Shown here in pieces: positions 27,626 to 36,012 of a stretch of DNA of 64,000 nt. Below the pieces are notes generated by a model, which saw only the letters and a program-made list of their open reading frames with translations, searched no databases and was not told the origin of the DNA. The DNA comes from Lysobacter_K koreensis (GTDB lineage Bacteria; Pseudomonadota; Gammaproteobacteria; Xanthomonadales; Xanthomonadaceae). Numbering within the stretch: position 1 is the first letter of the stretch; each line of letters opens with the position of its first letter. Location of the stretch: contig NZ_JBHTIH010000003.1 of NCBI RefSeq assembly GCF_042677045.1, forward strand, positions 62,001-126,000, written 5' to 3'. The position numbers and the translations under genes are program-made.

Positions 27626-28189
27626 TCACCAGCGCAACGTGGCGCCGCTGCGGGCATCGCAGATCGCGGTCGGCGCCGTCAGGCCGCCGGTCTCGCCGTC
27701 GGTGATTGCATCGAGCCGGGCGAGCAGGGCGGGGTCGAGCGCGTCGCGAGCGAATGCCGGCGGCTGGCCGCTCAGGTTGGCGCTGGTCGACACCAGCGGG
27801 CCGCCAAACGCGTCGCACAGCGCGACCACCACCGGGTGCGCGCTGACCCGCACCGCAACGCCGCGGTGCTCCCCGGTGATCCAGTGCGGCACGCGCGCGC
27901 TCGCCGGGACGATCCAGGTGTTCGGTCCGGGCCAGCTGGCCAGCACCGCGCCGCGGCGATCCCCCGGCAACGCCTCCCAGTCGAGCAGGCCATCGAGTTG
28001 CGCGACGCCGCCGGCGACCAGGATCAGGCCCTTGTCGACCGGGCGCTGCTTGATCGCGAGCAGGCGGCTGACCGCGGCTTCGGCGAACGGGTCGCAGCCC
28101 AGTCCCCAGACCGCTTCGGTCGGGTACGCGATCACGCCACCGTGGCGCAGGGCGGTGACCGCGGCGGCGAGGGCGGGCGAGCGGGGCAT
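27626..28189 (-). CDS. tsaC: Threonylcarbamoyl-AMP synthase (TsaC/YrdC/Sua5 family)
   Basis: Makes threonylcarbamoyl-adenylate from threonine, bicarbonate and ATP, the first step of t6A37 modification of ANN-decoding tRNAs. The 187-residue product has the short TsaC length of E. coli, without the extra Sua5 domain. Family motifs are YPTEAVWGLGCDP, the KxR-type KQRP followed by KGLILV, and the nucleotide-binding STSANLSG. The start at 28189 gives the normal length. It lies downstream of topA, separated by 76 bases that contain a hairpin. Confidence 0.92.
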   Translation of the reverse strand: MPRSPALAAAVTALRHGGVIAYPTEAVWGLGCDPFAEAAVSRLLAIKQRPVDKGLILVAGGVAQLDGLLDWEALPGDRRGAVLASWPGPNTWIVPASARVPHWITGEHRGVAVRVSAHPVVVALCDAFGGPLVSTSANLSGQPPAFARDALDPALLARLDAITDGETGGLTAPTAICDARSGATLRW

Positions 28190-28234
28190 GGCGGGAGGAT
28201 AGCGGCAACGACGCCCAACGGGCTGCGTGACACA

Positions 28235-28254
28235 GTGCCGAGCAAGCTCGGCAC
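28235..28254. repeat. Short palindrome between topA and tsaC
   Basis: GTGCCGAG and CTCGGCAC pair around the loop CAAG. The hairpin follows the topA stop on the minus strand but has no U-tract. It could be a weak terminator, a processing site or a short extragenic repeat. Confidence 0.5.
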
Positions 28255-28265
28255 CATGGGGCGGC

Positions 28266-30758
28266 CTACGTCGCGGCTTTCTTCGCGACGGCTTTCTTGC
28301 TGGCCTTCTTTGCGGCGGCTTTCTTGGTCGCCTTCTTGGCCGTCTTCTTCGCGGCCTTCTTCGCCGGGGCTTTCTTGGCGGGCGCTTTCTTCGCGACCGC
28401 GGTCTTGGCGGCCTTCTTGGCCGGCGCCTTTTTCGCCACCGCCTTCTTGCCAAAGCCCTTGCGCATCGGTTTGCCGGTCTCTTCCATCAGCTTGACCACT
28501 TCCTCCAGCGTCAGCGACGCCGGCTCGCGGTCCTTGGGGATGCGGCCGTTGAGCTTGCCGTCGCTGATGTACGGGCCGTAGCGGCCGTTGAGCACCTGGA
28601 TGTCGCTGCCGTCGAAGCTCTTGATGATGCGGTTGCGCGCGATCTCTTCCTTTTCCTCGATCAGGAACACCGCGCGCGCGAGGTCGACCGTGTACGGGTC
28701 GTCCTCCTTCTTCAGCGATGCGTACACGCTGCCGCGCTTGGCGAACGCGCCGAAGCGGCCGATGCCGACGCTGACTTCCTCGTCCTTGTCCAGGCCGAGC
28801 TTGCGCGGCAGCTTGAACAGCTCCAGCGCGTCCTCGAGCGAGATCGTGTGCATGCTCTGGCCCGGACGCAGCGAGGCGAACGTCGGCTTCTCCTCGACGC
28901 CCTCGGCGGTGCTGCCGATCGCCGCGTACGGCCCGAACCGGCCCAGCCGCACGCTGACCGGCAGCCCGGTCTTCGGGTCGGTGCCCAGCTCGCGCGCGCC
29001 GGTGGCGGCGTTGCGGTCGACCGACTCCTTCTTCTCCTCGACCAGCTGCTTGAACGGCGCCCAGAAGCGCTCCATCAGCGGGATCCATTCCTCCTCGCCA
29101 CGGCTGACCGCGTCGAGCTCGTCCTCGAGCTTGGCGGTGAAGTCGTAGTCGACGTACTGGGTGAAGTGCCCGCTGAGGAAATTGCTCACCGCGCGGCCGA
29201 CATCGCTGGGACGGAAGCGGCGGTTGTCGAGTTCGACGTACTTGCGGAACAGCAAGGTGGCGATGATCGAGGCGTAGGTCGACGGCCGGCCGATGCCGTA
29301 TTCCTCGAGCGTCTTGACCAAGGACGCTTCCGAGAAGCGCGGCGGCGGCTCGGTGAAATGCTGGTCGGTGTGGATGCGCTCGAGCGGGATGCGGTCGCCG
29401 GTCTTCATCGCCGGCAGCTTGCGGCCCTCGTCGTCCTCGTCGGCGGTCTTGCTGTCCTTGCCTTCCTCGTACACGGCGAGGAAGCCCGGGTCGACCACGG
29501 TCGTGCCGGATACGCGGAAACTGTGCTCGCTGCCGGCGGCCAGGTCGACCGACACGGTGTTGAGGGTGGCCGGCACCATCTGGCTGGCGACGGTGCGCTT
29601 CCAGATCAGCTCGTACAGGCGGCGGGCGTCGTCCTCGAGAAAGCGCGAGACCTGCGCCGGGGTGCGCAGCGCCGAGGTCGGGCGCACCGCCTCGTGCGCT
29701 TCCTGCGCGTTCTTGGACTTGGTCTTGTAGACGTTGGGCTGGTCGGGCACCGCGCGGGTGCCGTAGTCGCGCGCGATCACGTCGCGTATCTCGGTCACGG
29801 CCTCCGCCGACAGCGCTACCGAGTCGGTACGCATGTAGCTGATCAGGCCGACCGTGCCTTCCTCGCCGATCGCCACGCCTTCGTACAGCTTCTGCGCGAC
29901 CTGCATGGTGCGCTTGGTGGTGAAGCCGAGCTTGCGCGCGGCCTCCTGCTGCAGGGTCGAGGTGGTGAACGGCGCGGCCGGGCGGCGCTTGCGCTCCTTG
30001 CTGGTGACGTCGGTGACCTGCAACGCGCCATTGGCGGCGGCCACGATGCGCTTGCGCGCGCTTTCTGCGGTGTCGCCGTCGGTGATCGTGAACTGCTCGA
30101 ACTTCTTGTTGTCGAGCTTGGTCAGGCGCGCGGTGAACGCCTGCGACGGATGCAGGCACTCGGCCTCGATCGACCAGTACTCGCGGGCGATGAAGGCTTC
30201 GATCTCCTCCTCGCGCTCGACGATCATGCGCAGCGCCGGCGACTGCACGCGGCCGGCGGACAGGCCGCGCTGGACCTTGCGCCACAACACCGGCGACAGG
30301 TTGAAGCCGACCAGGTAATCGAGCGCGCGGCGCGCCTGCTGCGCATCGACCAGGTCGCTGGCGATGTCGCGCGGCTTGGCCATCGCTTCCTTGATCGCGC
30401 GCGGGGTGATCTCGGTGAACACCACGCGCTGCAGGGTGCGGTCCTTGAGCAGGCCGCGCTCGCGCAGGATCTCGGCGATGTGCCAGCTGATCGCCTCGCC
30501 CTCGCGGTCCGGGTCGGTCGCCAGAAACAGGTGCTCGGCGCCCTTGGCGGCCTTGGCGATCGCGTCGACGTGCTTCTCGTTCTTGTCGATCACCGCGTAG
30601 GTCATCGCGAAGCGGTTGTCGGGGTCGACCGCGCCTTCCTTGGGGATCAGGTCGCGGACGTGGCCGTAGGAGGCCAGGACTGTGAAGTCCTTGCCGAGGT
30701 ACTTGTTGATCGTCTTGGCCTTGGCCGGCGACTCGACGATCAGGAGGTTCTTGGCCAT
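28266..30758 (-). CDS. topA: DNA topoisomerase I
   Basis: Type IA topoisomerase that relaxes negative supercoils. The 830-residue protein has an N-terminal Toprim domain (LLIVESPAKAKTI and ATDPDREGEAISWHI), the catalytic Tyr in YMRTDS (about residue 308) and a C-terminal region of topoisomerase repeats (RFGPYAAIGS, RFGAFAKRGS, RYGPYISDGK) instead of the E. coli C4 zinc fingers. The last 60 residues are a KKA/AKK-type basic tail. The start at 30758 (MAKNLLIVESP) is the family start; the frame upstream has no support. It lies in the conserved order dprA-smg-topA. Confidence 0.96.
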   Translation of the reverse strand: MAKNLLIVESPAKAKTINKYLGKDFTVLASYGHVRDLIPKEGAVDPDNRFAMTYAVIDKNEKHVDAIAKAAKGAEHLFLATDPDREGEAISWHIAEILRERGLLKDRTLQRVVFTEITPRAIKEAMAKPRDIASDLVDAQQARRALDYLVGFNLSPVLWRKVQRGLSAGRVQSPALRMIVEREEEIEAFIAREYWSIEAECLHPSQAFTARLTKLDNKKFEQFTITDGDTAESARKRIVAAANGALQVTDVTSKERKRRPAAPFTTSTLQQEAARKLGFTTKRTMQVAQKLYEGVAIGEEGTVGLISYMRTDSVALSAEAVTEIRDVIARDYGTRAVPDQPNVYKTKSKNAQEAHEAVRPTSALRTPAQVSRFLEDDARRLYELIWKRTVASQMVPATLNTVSVDLAAGSEHSFRVSGTTVVDPGFLAVYEEGKDSKTADEDDEGRKLPAMKTGDRIPLERIHTDQHFTEPPPRFSEASLVKTLEEYGIGRPSTYASIIATLLFRKYVELDNRRFRPSDVGRAVSNFLSGHFTQYVDYDFTAKLEDELDAVSRGEEEWIPLMERFWAPFKQLVEEKKESVDRNAATGARELGTDPKTGLPVSVRLGRFGPYAAIGSTAEGVEEKPTFASLRPGQSMHTISLEDALELFKLPRKLGLDKDEEVSVGIGRFGAFAKRGSVYASLKKEDDPYTVDLARAVFLIEEKEEIARNRIIKSFDGSDIQVLNGRYGPYISDGKLNGRIPKDREPASLTLEEVVKLMEETGKPMRKGFGKKAVAKKAPAKKAAKTAVAKKAPAKKAPAKKAAKKTAKKATKKAAAKKASKKAVAKKAAT

Positions 30759-30857
30759 GGGGGCGTGGCTCCGCGCGGCCACCGGGGCCGAGCTGTGGTG
30801 GTGGCCGGTCACGGCGCCGGTTTTCGGCAGGCTCGTTCGCGGCAGGCAGATGAGGCG

Positions 30858-30884
30858 ACGCCCGCGGCATCGGACCGCGGGCGT
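30858..30884. terminator. Hairpin between smg and topA
   Basis: A perfect 10-bp GC-rich stem (30858-30867 with 30875-30884, loop of 7) lies 113 bases after the smg stop and 100 bases before the topA start. No U-tract follows on the minus strand, so partial termination or attenuation is possible but unproven. Confidence 0.45.
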
Positions 30885-30996
30885 TCAGGGATTTCCTTAT
30901 TTAGTGGAATCACGCCACGGCGGCGGCTGTCAAGCCCGGCCTGCCGGGAGGCGGCCGGAAACTGCCGAAGGGAGTGCCCGCGGTGGCGTCAGGGCC

Positions 30997-31485
30997 TCAA
31001 TGGACGGGCTCGGGCTCGTCCTCGAACATCTGGGTTTCCATCCAGGCGTAGGCGGCCTCGCTGCCGGGCTGGTTGAACAGCACCATCAGCACCACCCACT
31101 TGAGGTCGTCCAGGTCGAGCTGGTCTTGGTCCAGCGCCATCGCGCGGTCGAGCACCAACTCGCGCTGGCCGGCGTCGAGCACGCCGTGCTGCTCCAGAAA
31201 CAGCAGGAAGCCGCGGCATTCGACGTCGAGCTTGTCGAGCTCGGGGCCGAAGTAGACGCGGGTCGGGCCGTCGGCGCGCTTCGGGCTGGCGCTGGGGCGT
31301 TGCTGGGCCAGCGCATCCAGCCACTCGATCGCCTTGTTGATCTCGGCCGGGCTGAACCCGGCTTGCCCGAGCTCGTCGAACAGCGGGCCGCTGCGCAGTG
31401 AATCGCGGTCGCGGACCAGGTCCGCATCGTCGGTGAAGTAGTGCTCGAACAGGTACAGCAGGACGTCCAGAATGCTCTCTTTCAT
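30997..31485 (-). CDS. smg: Smg family protein (DUF494)
   Basis: A 162-residue acidic cytoplasmic protein of the Smg/DUF494 family, beginning MKESILDVLLYLFEHYF and containing the typical ELGQAGFSPAEINKAIEWLD segment. Family members sit between dprA and topA in many gammaproteobacteria, as here, but I know of no firm biochemical role. GAGGGAA precedes the ATG at 31485. Confidence 0.9.
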   Translation of the reverse strand: MKESILDVLLYLFEHYFTDDADLVRDRDSLRSGPLFDELGQAGFSPAEINKAIEWLDALAQQRPSASPKRADGPTRVYFGPELDKLDVECRGFLLFLEQHGVLDAGQRELVLDRAMALDQDQLDLDDLKWVVLMVLFNQPGSEAAYAWMETQMFEDEPEPVH

Positions 31486-31578
31486 TTCCCTCGGCCTGCG
31501 CCGCACGCGGCGCGGTGGGCAGAACTTGTAGACAAACCGCCGTTAAGTGCCACGATCGCGAAGCTAAAATCGCCCAAC

Positions 31579-32727
31579 TTAACCCTTACGGAAGTACCGG
31601 CCGTGTTCCATTGCAACCCGGCCATCAAGCTCCATGAGCAGCAGCATGGAGGACAGGTTGGCGGGCGTCAATCCGGTGCGTTGCGCGAGCTGATCCATAC
31701 CGGTTGGGTCATGGCCTAGCGCGGCCCACAAGTTCTTGTAGTCGGGATCTGCTGGCGGCCCAAGGGGCTGAACCGCCGGGCCAATCCCGTGGCCGCTTGA
31801 GATGGGGTCGACCAGGCGTTGCTGCAAGTCGCCGGCCAGTTCGGTCGCGATCGTGGCCAGCGCCGCGATTACTTCGTCGGCCGACTCGACCAGCCCGGCA
31901 CCGTCGCGGATCAGTCGGTGGCAGCCGCGGCTGAGCGGGTTGTGGATCGAGCCGGGCACGGCGAACACCTCACGCCCGGCCTCGGCCGCGAGCCGGGCGG
32001 TGATCAGCGCTCCGGAGCGCGCGGCCGCCTCGATCACCACCATGCCCAGCGACAGCCCGGCGAGGATCCGGTTGCGACCCGGAAAGTGTCCGGGCTTGGG
32101 GCCGGTGCCGGGCAGGTGCTCGCTGACCAGCGCGCCGTGGGCCGCGATGCGGGCGTGCAGGGCACGATTGCTGGCCGGGTAGGCGATATCCGGGCCGGTG
32201 CCGAGGACGGCGATGGTGAGGCCGTCGATGGCCAGCACGGCGGCGTGCGCGGCGGTATCGATCCCGGCCGCCAGCCCGCTGCTGACCGCCAGCCCGGAGC
32301 CGGCCAGCGCGCGGGCGAACGCGGCCGCGTTGTCGCGCCCGCCCGGGGTCGGCGTGCGGCTGCCGACCACCGCCACCGCCGGGTGCCACAGCCGCGCCGG
32401 ATCGCCGGCGACGAACAATGCCAGCGGCGGGTTGGGGCTGCGCCGCAGCAGGGACGGGTAGTCGGGGTCGTGCCAGCCGAGCAGGTGGTGGTTGCGGTCG
32501 GCCAGCCACGCGCGGCCGCGCATCAACGACGCGGTGTCGGGCGCGCGCAGCGCGGCGATCTGGGCGTCACCCAGGCCGAGCGCACGCCAGCTCGCCACGC
32601 CGGCCGCCAGCGCCGCCTCGGGCACCGGATACGCCTCCAGTAGCTGCCGACGCGGTGCGGACGCGCCGCCGCAGGCAATCAGGGTCAGCAGGGCGTGGTG
32701 GCGGCTCGCGCGGTCGGCATCGGTCAT
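31579..32727 (-). CDS. dprA: DNA processing protein DprA
   Basis: Loads RecA onto single-stranded DNA taken up during natural transformation. The 382-residue product has an N-terminal SAM-like helical domain, a Rossmann fold with the ssDNA-binding motif GSRTPT and the conserved SSGLAAGIDTAAH and FPGRNRI segments, and a C-terminal winged-helix domain (about 315-380). Its neighbour TsaP is a type IV pilus factor, so the region carries two genes linked to DNA uptake; natural competence is plausible but not shown. A 10-bp-stem hairpin (32752-32775) lies 25 bases upstream of the start. Confidence 0.94.
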   Translation of the reverse strand: MTDADRASRHHALLTLIACGGASAPRRQLLEAYPVPEAALAAGVASWRALGLGDAQIAALRAPDTASLMRGRAWLADRNHHLLGWHDPDYPSLLRRSPNPPLALFVAGDPARLWHPAVAVVGSRTPTPGGRDNAAAFARALAGSGLAVSSGLAAGIDTAAHAAVLAIDGLTIAVLGTGPDIAYPASNRALHARIAAHGALVSEHLPGTGPKPGHFPGRNRILAGLSLGMVVIEAAARSGALITARLAAEAGREVFAVPGSIHNPLSRGCHRLIRDGAGLVESADEVIAALATIATELAGDLQQRLVDPISSGHGIGPAVQPLGPPADPDYKNLWAALGHDPTGMDQLAQRTGLTPANLSSMLLLMELDGRVAMEHGRYFRKG

Positions 32728-32798
32728 CGCCGCAGCGTGGCCCGGCCACGACGACGGCGCCCTCGGGCGCCGTCGCGTGTGCGGGTAGGAAAACCCCT

Positions 32799-32820
32799 AT
32801 TGATTCGGTGCCGAATCAAT
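32799..32820. terminator. 22-base palindrome after tsaP
   Basis: ATTGATTCGG and CCGAATCAAT form a perfect palindrome separated only by TG. On the minus strand it follows tsaP and is trailed by AGGGGTTTT, so it may be the tsaP terminator. Its near-perfect dyad also resembles a protein-binding site for dprA control. Confidence 0.5.
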
Positions 32821-32833
32821 ACCCCCACCCTTG

Positions 32834-32858
32834 CCCTCCCCCGCGATGCGAGGGAGGG
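32834..32858. repeat. GC-rich hairpin, family C-like
   Basis: CCCTCCC and its complement form a hairpin around CCGCGATGCG. The adjoining TACCCCCACCCTTGCC gives the same C-rich flank as the palindromic repeats found inside lhr and inside the molybdoenzyme gene. Confidence 0.6.
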
Positions 32859-32904
32859 GAAAAGGAAGGCCCTCGGACCAAGTTCGAGTGCCGCGTCCAA
32901 GAAG

Positions 32905-34053
32905 TCAGTTGGTGGCGTCGGGATGCTTGAGCTCGTAGCCGACGCGGGTCGGGCGGATGCCGTCCATCACCAGCGCGTAGCTGACCTTGTCGAAGGTGCG
33001 GAACACCATCAGGTGGCTGGCGAACTCATCGGGCAGCCGCACCTTGCCGCTGCGGGCGACGGTGTCGTGGCTGCGGTCGAAGCCGGCCTGGACGCGGTCG
33101 ACCGCGGTGCTGCCGACGCGCCAGCTCGAGAACACGGTGCCGTTGTCGACGCCGTCGCGGGCGCCGAGCGACAACGCGACCACGTCGCGCGGGCCGCCGC
33201 TGGTCAGCATGTCGGCCACGGCCAGCACCTTGGCCTTGCCGTACGCGGTGGCCTGCTTCGGCGGGTGCGGGAAGAACTGCAGGTCGTAGGGCTGGGCCTG
33301 GACCGGGATCAGGCGGTCACCGACGTGGACCTCGCGGCCGGAGTCGTCGAGCACCAGGGTGCTGACCTCGTTCGGCGCGACTTCGCCGCGGCTGATCGTG
33401 CCGCTGTTCTGCTGCATCAGCTCGTAGCCGAGGAACTCGCCCTTCGACGCCGGGGTCAGGTGGCTCCACATCTGCTCGATCCCGGCGATGCTGCGGCCGC
33501 GGAAGTCGAGGTCGTTCTGGCGCTGGCCGGACACGTCGCAGCAACGATCCGGATCGAGCGCGTTGTAACGCTGGGTCGGGCGCACCACCGCGTAGCGCTG
33601 GCCCGGCTGGGCGCCGGCGAGACCCTTGATGTAGGCGACCTGGCCCTTGGTGCTGAGCAGGCGGTCCTCCTCGAGGCCGACCACGTAGGGCAGTTGCTCG
33701 AATTCGTCGACCACGCGCAGGTTCTTGAGGAACGGCTCGACCTGCGACAGCGGGATGCCGGTGATCGGCGCCTCGGCGCGCGGGCCTTCCTGCACCGCGA
33801 CGCGGTCGAGGTAGGCCAGCGAGATCACGTCGCCCGGGTAGATCAAATGCGGGTTGGCGATCTGCGGGTTGGCCTGCCAGATCTCCGGCCACAGCCACGG
33901 CCGCTTGAGGAACTTGCCGGCGATGTCCCACAGCGTGTCGCCCCGCTTCACCACGTAGGTGTCGGGGTGGTCGCCGCGCATCTCGGCGGCAACGGCGTAC
34001 GTGGCAACGGTGAGCAGCGCAGCGGTCAGGACCGTGCGGATCGGATTCATCAT
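32905..34053 (-). CDS. tsaP: LysM protein TsaP (type IV pilus secretin-associated)
   Basis: A 382-residue periplasmic protein with a signal peptide (TVLTAALLTVATYAVAA) and a LysM peptidoglycan-binding domain at about residues 33-79 (YVVKRGDTLWDIAGKFL to LIYPGDVISL). A long C-terminal part is probably FlgT-like. In Pseudomonas and Neisseria, TsaP sits in the dprA-tsaP-def-fmt neighbourhood and helps anchor the PilQ secretin; the gene order here is the same. ATG 34053 and ATG 34050 are both possible starts; 34062 is too close to the AGG-type ribosome-binding site. Confidence 0.86.
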   Translation of the reverse strand: MMNPIRTVLTAALLTVATYAVAAEMRGDHPDTYVVKRGDTLWDIAGKFLKRPWLWPEIWQANPQIANPHLIYPGDVISLAYLDRVAVQEGPRAEAPITGIPLSQVEPFLKNLRVVDEFEQLPYVVGLEEDRLLSTKGQVAYIKGLAGAQPGQRYAVVRPTQRYNALDPDRCCDVSGQRQNDLDFRGRSIAGIEQMWSHLTPASKGEFLGYELMQQNSGTISRGEVAPNEVSTLVLDDSGREVHVGDRLIPVQAQPYDLQFFPHPPKQATAYGKAKVLAVADMLTSGGPRDVVALSLGARDGVDNGTVFSSWRVGSTAVDRVQAGFDRSHDTVARSGKVRLPDEFASHLMVFRTFDKVSYALVMDGIRPTRVGYELKHPDATN

Positions 34054-34388
34054 GGCGACCATCTACCTGTTTTCCCCTTGCAGGTGCGCTCCCCTGGCAG
34101 GTGTGCCGCGTGCGCTGGTCACGAGGGAGCGCCCGAACTATAGCCCAGAAGCCAAGCGCGGTTGCAAGCGTTCCGGCGGGTTTGCGGCGTTACAATTGCG
34201 CCGCCGCTTGCGGATGTGACCGATGCCCCCATTTGGAGGGTAGGCCTGCACATTCCGGGCGTGCCGCGCCGAGCCGCACACGCGCGAAGCCGGCGTATCG
34301 CCCGGGTGCGGTGACGCTGCGCTCCCTCACTGCGAGGTGTCCGCCTCGCACGTGACCCATACCGCACCACCAACCGACCGCTGACGCC
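34054..34388. promoter_or_regulatory. Divergent promoter region tsaP-def
   Basis: No gene is visible in these 335 bases. A TATAGT hexamer on the minus strand (34137-34142) with TTGCAA 19 bases upstream (34162-34167) is a candidate tsaP promoter. A TACAAT on the plus strand (34191-34196) is a possible -10 for def without a good -35. GCGCTCCC and GGGAGCGC (about 34087 and 34125) form an 8-bp inverted repeat. Confidence 0.35.
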
Positions 34389-34910
34389 ATGGCCCTGCTT
34401 CCGATCCTCGAATTCCCCGACCCGCGCCTGCGCACCGTCGCCGTGGCGGTCGATCCCGCGCGCGTCACCACGCCGCAGTTCCAGGCCCTGCTCGACGACA
34501 TGTTCGAGACCATGTACGCCGCGCCCGGCATCGGCCTGGCCGCGAGCCAGGTCGACGTCCACCAGCGCTTCATGGTCATCGACGTGTCCGAGAACAATGA
34601 CACGCCGCGGGTGTTCATCAACCCCGAGATCACCGCGCGCGATGGCGAGCAGGTCTACCAGGAAGGCTGCCTGTCGGTGCCGGGGATCTTCGCCGACGTC
34701 ACCCGCGCCAACCAGGTCACCGTGACCGCGCTCGGCCGCGACGGCCAACCGTTCGAGCTGCAGGCCGACGGCGTGCTGGCGGTATGCATCCAGCACGAGA
34801 TGGACCACCTGCTGGGCAAGCTGTTCGTCGACTACCTGTCGCCGCTCAAGCGCGAGATGGTGCGCAAGAAGCTGGCCAAGCAGCGCCGGCTCGCGAGCGA
34901 CGCGGCCTGA
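34389..34910 (+). CDS. def: Peptide deformylase
   Basis: Removes the formyl group from the N-terminal methionine of new proteins. The 173-residue product carries the three metal-site motifs: GIGLAASQ (47-54), EGCLSVP (92-98, ligand Cys94) and QHEMDH (135-140, ligands His136 and His140, with a catalytic Glu between). It is the first gene of the classic def-fmt-rsmB set, 175 bases before fmt. Confidence 0.97.
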   Translation: MALLPILEFPDPRLRTVAVAVDPARVTTPQFQALLDDMFETMYAAPGIGLAASQVDVHQRFMVIDVSENNDTPRVFINPEITARDGEQVYQEGCLSVPGIFADVTRANQVTVTALGRDGQPFELQADGVLAVCIQHEMDHLLGKLFVDYLSPLKREMVRKKLAKQRRLASDAA

Positions 34911-35085
34911 CGTTCCGACCACCGCGACGCGGCGCGGCGCGGCGCGGCCGTCCACCCGCCGCCGCCATGCGCGGCGTCCGGAATTTGTTCGAACACCCTG
35001 ATCGAACCTCCTGCTCGAACCACGCGGCGGTGTTCCACCGTCACCGCGACATCCGGCGGTTCCGACCGCCCCACGGAACCCGCCC

Positions 35086-36012
35086 ATGCCCCTGAGAATC
35101 GTCTTCGCCGGCACCCCCGACTTCGCCGTGCCGTGCCTGCGCGCGGCCGCGCAACGCCATGAAGTGGTTGCCGTCTACACCCAGCCCGACCGTCCGGCCG
35201 GCCGCGGCCGCGAGCTGGCGCTGTCGCCGGTCAAGCGCGAGGCGTTGCTGCGCGGCCTGCCGGTGCTGCAGCCGGACAATTTCAAGAGCGGCGTGTCGAA
35301 GGACGCGCTGCGCGCGCTCAAGCCGGACCTGCTGGTGGTGGTCGCCTACGGGCTGATCCTGCCGCAGTCGGTGCTCGATATCCCGACCCACGGCTGCTGG
35401 AACGTGCACGCCTCGCTGCTGCCGCGCTGGCGCGGCGCCGCGCCAATCCAGCGCGCGATCCAGGCCGGCGACGCGCAGACCGGGGTGTGCCTGATGCAGA
35501 TGGAGAAGGGGCTCGACACCGGCCCGGTGCTGCTGTCGCAGTCGCTGGCGATCGGCGAACAGGAAACCGGCGGCCAGTTGCACGACCGGCTCGCCGCGCT
35601 CGGCGCGCAGGTGCTCAGCGACTGCCTCGGCCTGCTGCGCGCCGGCATCCGCCCGGTCGCGCGGCCGCAGCCCGAAGCCGGCGTGACCTACGCGCACAAG
35701 CTCGACAAGGCCGAGGCCAAGCTCGACTGGTCGCAACCGGCGGCCGCGCTCGCGAACCAGGTGCGCGCGTTCAACCCGTGGCCGATGGCCGAGGCGGTGC
35801 TCGCCGGCGAGCGCCTGCGCGTGCACGGCGCGGTCGCGCTCGACGAAGCCCACGGCGCCGCGCCGGGCACGCTGCTGCGCGCCGGCCGCGATGGGCTGGA
35901 TGTCGCCTGCGGCGTTGGGGTGCTGCGCATCCGCGTGCTGCAGCGCGACGGCGGCAAGGCGATCACCGCCGCCGATTACCTCAACGGCCGCGCCGACCTG
36001 AGGCAAGCATGA
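35086..36012 (+). CDS. fmt: Methionyl-tRNA formyltransferase
   Basis: Transfers a formyl group from 10-formyl-tetrahydrofolate to initiator Met-tRNA. The 308-residue product shows the N-terminal FAGTPDFAVP, the catalytic region NVHASLLPRWRGAAPIQ with its Asn and His, and the following TGVCLMQMEKGLDTGP segment with the catalytic Asp. The C-terminal OB-type domain covers about 205-300. The stop overlaps the rsmB start (ATGA). Confidence 0.97.
   Translation: MPLRIVFAGTPDFAVPCLRAAAQRHEVVAVYTQPDRPAGRGRELALSPVKREALLRGLPVLQPDNFKSGVSKDALRALKPDLLVVVAYGLILPQSVLDIPTHGCWNVHASLLPRWRGAAPIQRAIQAGDAQTGVCLMQMEKGLDTGPVLLSQSLAIGEQETGGQLHDRLAALGAQVLSDCLGLLRAGIRPVARPQPEAGVTYAHKLDKAEAKLDWSQPAAALANQVRAFNPWPMAEAVLAGERLRVHGAVALDEAHGAAPGTLLRAGRDGLDVACGVGVLRIRVLQRDGGKAITAADYLNGRADLRQA

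Noticed and set aside
28227..31076. A 949-codon open frame antisense to topA
   Set aside because: It lies entirely over topA and its upstream gap; topA is certain from its motifs.
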